Origin: Clostridia bacterium | Lineage (GTDB): Bacteria; Bacillota; Clostridia; Oscillospirales; RGIG577 | Length of the DNA stretch: 6,437 bases | NCBI GenBank assembly: GCA_017419325.1 | Contig: JAFOLN010000183.1 | Span: 1-6,437 of the forward strand | Direction: 5' to 3' | Shown here: one piece after another, positions 6,325 to 6,437 of the stretch | How positions within the stretch are numbered: position 1 is the first letter of the stretch | How the letters are laid out: every line of letters begins with the position of its first letter | Translations under genes and position numbers: made by a program | The notes under the pieces: generated by a model | What the model was told of the DNA's origin: nothing | The model's database searches: none | What the model saw: only the letters and a program-made list of their open reading frames with translations

Positions 6325-6328
6325 CGTC

Positions 6329-6437
6329 ATGAATAAGATACAAAGAGTACTGGTGGCAAACAGAGGCGAGATCGCCATACGAGTTATCCGGGCATGTCAT
6401 GAGCTTGGTCTTAAGGCAATAGCGATCTACTCGAAGG
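6329..6437 (+). CDS. accC: Biotin carboxylase, N-terminus only (probably the acetyl-CoA carboxylase subunit)
   Basis: Only the first 36 codons are inside the window. They contain VLVANRGEIAIRVIRACHEL (7-26), followed by GLKAIAIYSK. This is the signature N-terminus of the biotin carboxylase fold, which uses ATP and bicarbonate to carboxylate biotin on its carrier protein. The RVIRAC form is more typical of AccC (the first step of fatty-acid synthesis) than of pyruvate carboxylase, which usually has Phe in place of the second Ile (RVFRAC). Pyruvate carboxylase or a propionyl-CoA/acyl-CoA carboxylase alpha subunit cannot be ruled out from so short a piece. It has its own promoter and lies behind a terminator, so it begins a new transcription unit. 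No fatty-acid genes are visible upstream, so the typical position inside a fab operon is not seen. Confidence 0.75.
   Translation, partial: MNKIQRVLVANRGEIAIRVIRACHELGLKAIAIYSK

Noticed and set aside
6119..6400. A 93-codon minus-strand frame spanning the terminator and carboxylase start
   Set aside because: It crosses the plus-strand terminator, promoter and conserved biotin carboxylase N-terminus, so it cannot be a sensible gene.

Overview
The window reads as chromosomal DNA from a GC-rich, uncultured-type member of the Clostridia (Firmicutes). The evidence is the secA-prfB gene pair (the order also found in Bacillus subtilis), SecA and RF2 sequences of Firmicutes type, strong AAGGAGG/GGAGG-type ribosome binding sites, AT-rich intergenic promoters between GC-rich genes, and a secreted Ser/Thr-rich tandem-repeat surface protein. 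Isoleucine is written mostly as ATA even though the genes are GC-rich (19 of 25 Ile codons in prfB by hand count). The same habit appears in every gene here, so nothing looks recently transferred.

Layout. (1) Positions 1-1712, minus strand: a large open frame of 570 codons that runs off the left edge. It has a signal peptide and at least four degenerate repeats of about 110-125 residues that look like extracellular beta-sandwich modules. (2) Positions 1713-2248: a 536-base divergent intergenic region. It holds AT-rich promoter sequence for both directions, a GC-rich island with a broken coding-like frame on the minus strand (1790-1981), and a few inverted repeats. (3) Positions 2249-4996, plus: secA, the preprotein translocase ATPase. 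(4) Positions 5024-6139, plus: prfB, peptide chain release factor 2, 27 bases after secA and probably co-transcribed. A very strong intrinsic terminator follows at 6154-6199. (5) Positions 6228-6437, plus: a near-consensus sigma-A-type promoter, a GC-rich leader hairpin, and the first 36 codons of a biotin carboxylase (probably accC) that runs off the right edge.

The genes are mainly housekeeping. SecA drives export of proteins with signal peptides, and the divergent surface protein is an obvious client type, though nothing shows a specific link. RF2 terminates translation at UGA and UAA. The carboxylase starts a separate transcription unit.

No clearly new biological system is visible. The observations most worth a second look are the repeat protein, the GC-rich island and broken frame upstream of it, the prfB gene that lacks the usual in-frame UGA frameshift switch but ends in UGA, and the ATA codon preference.
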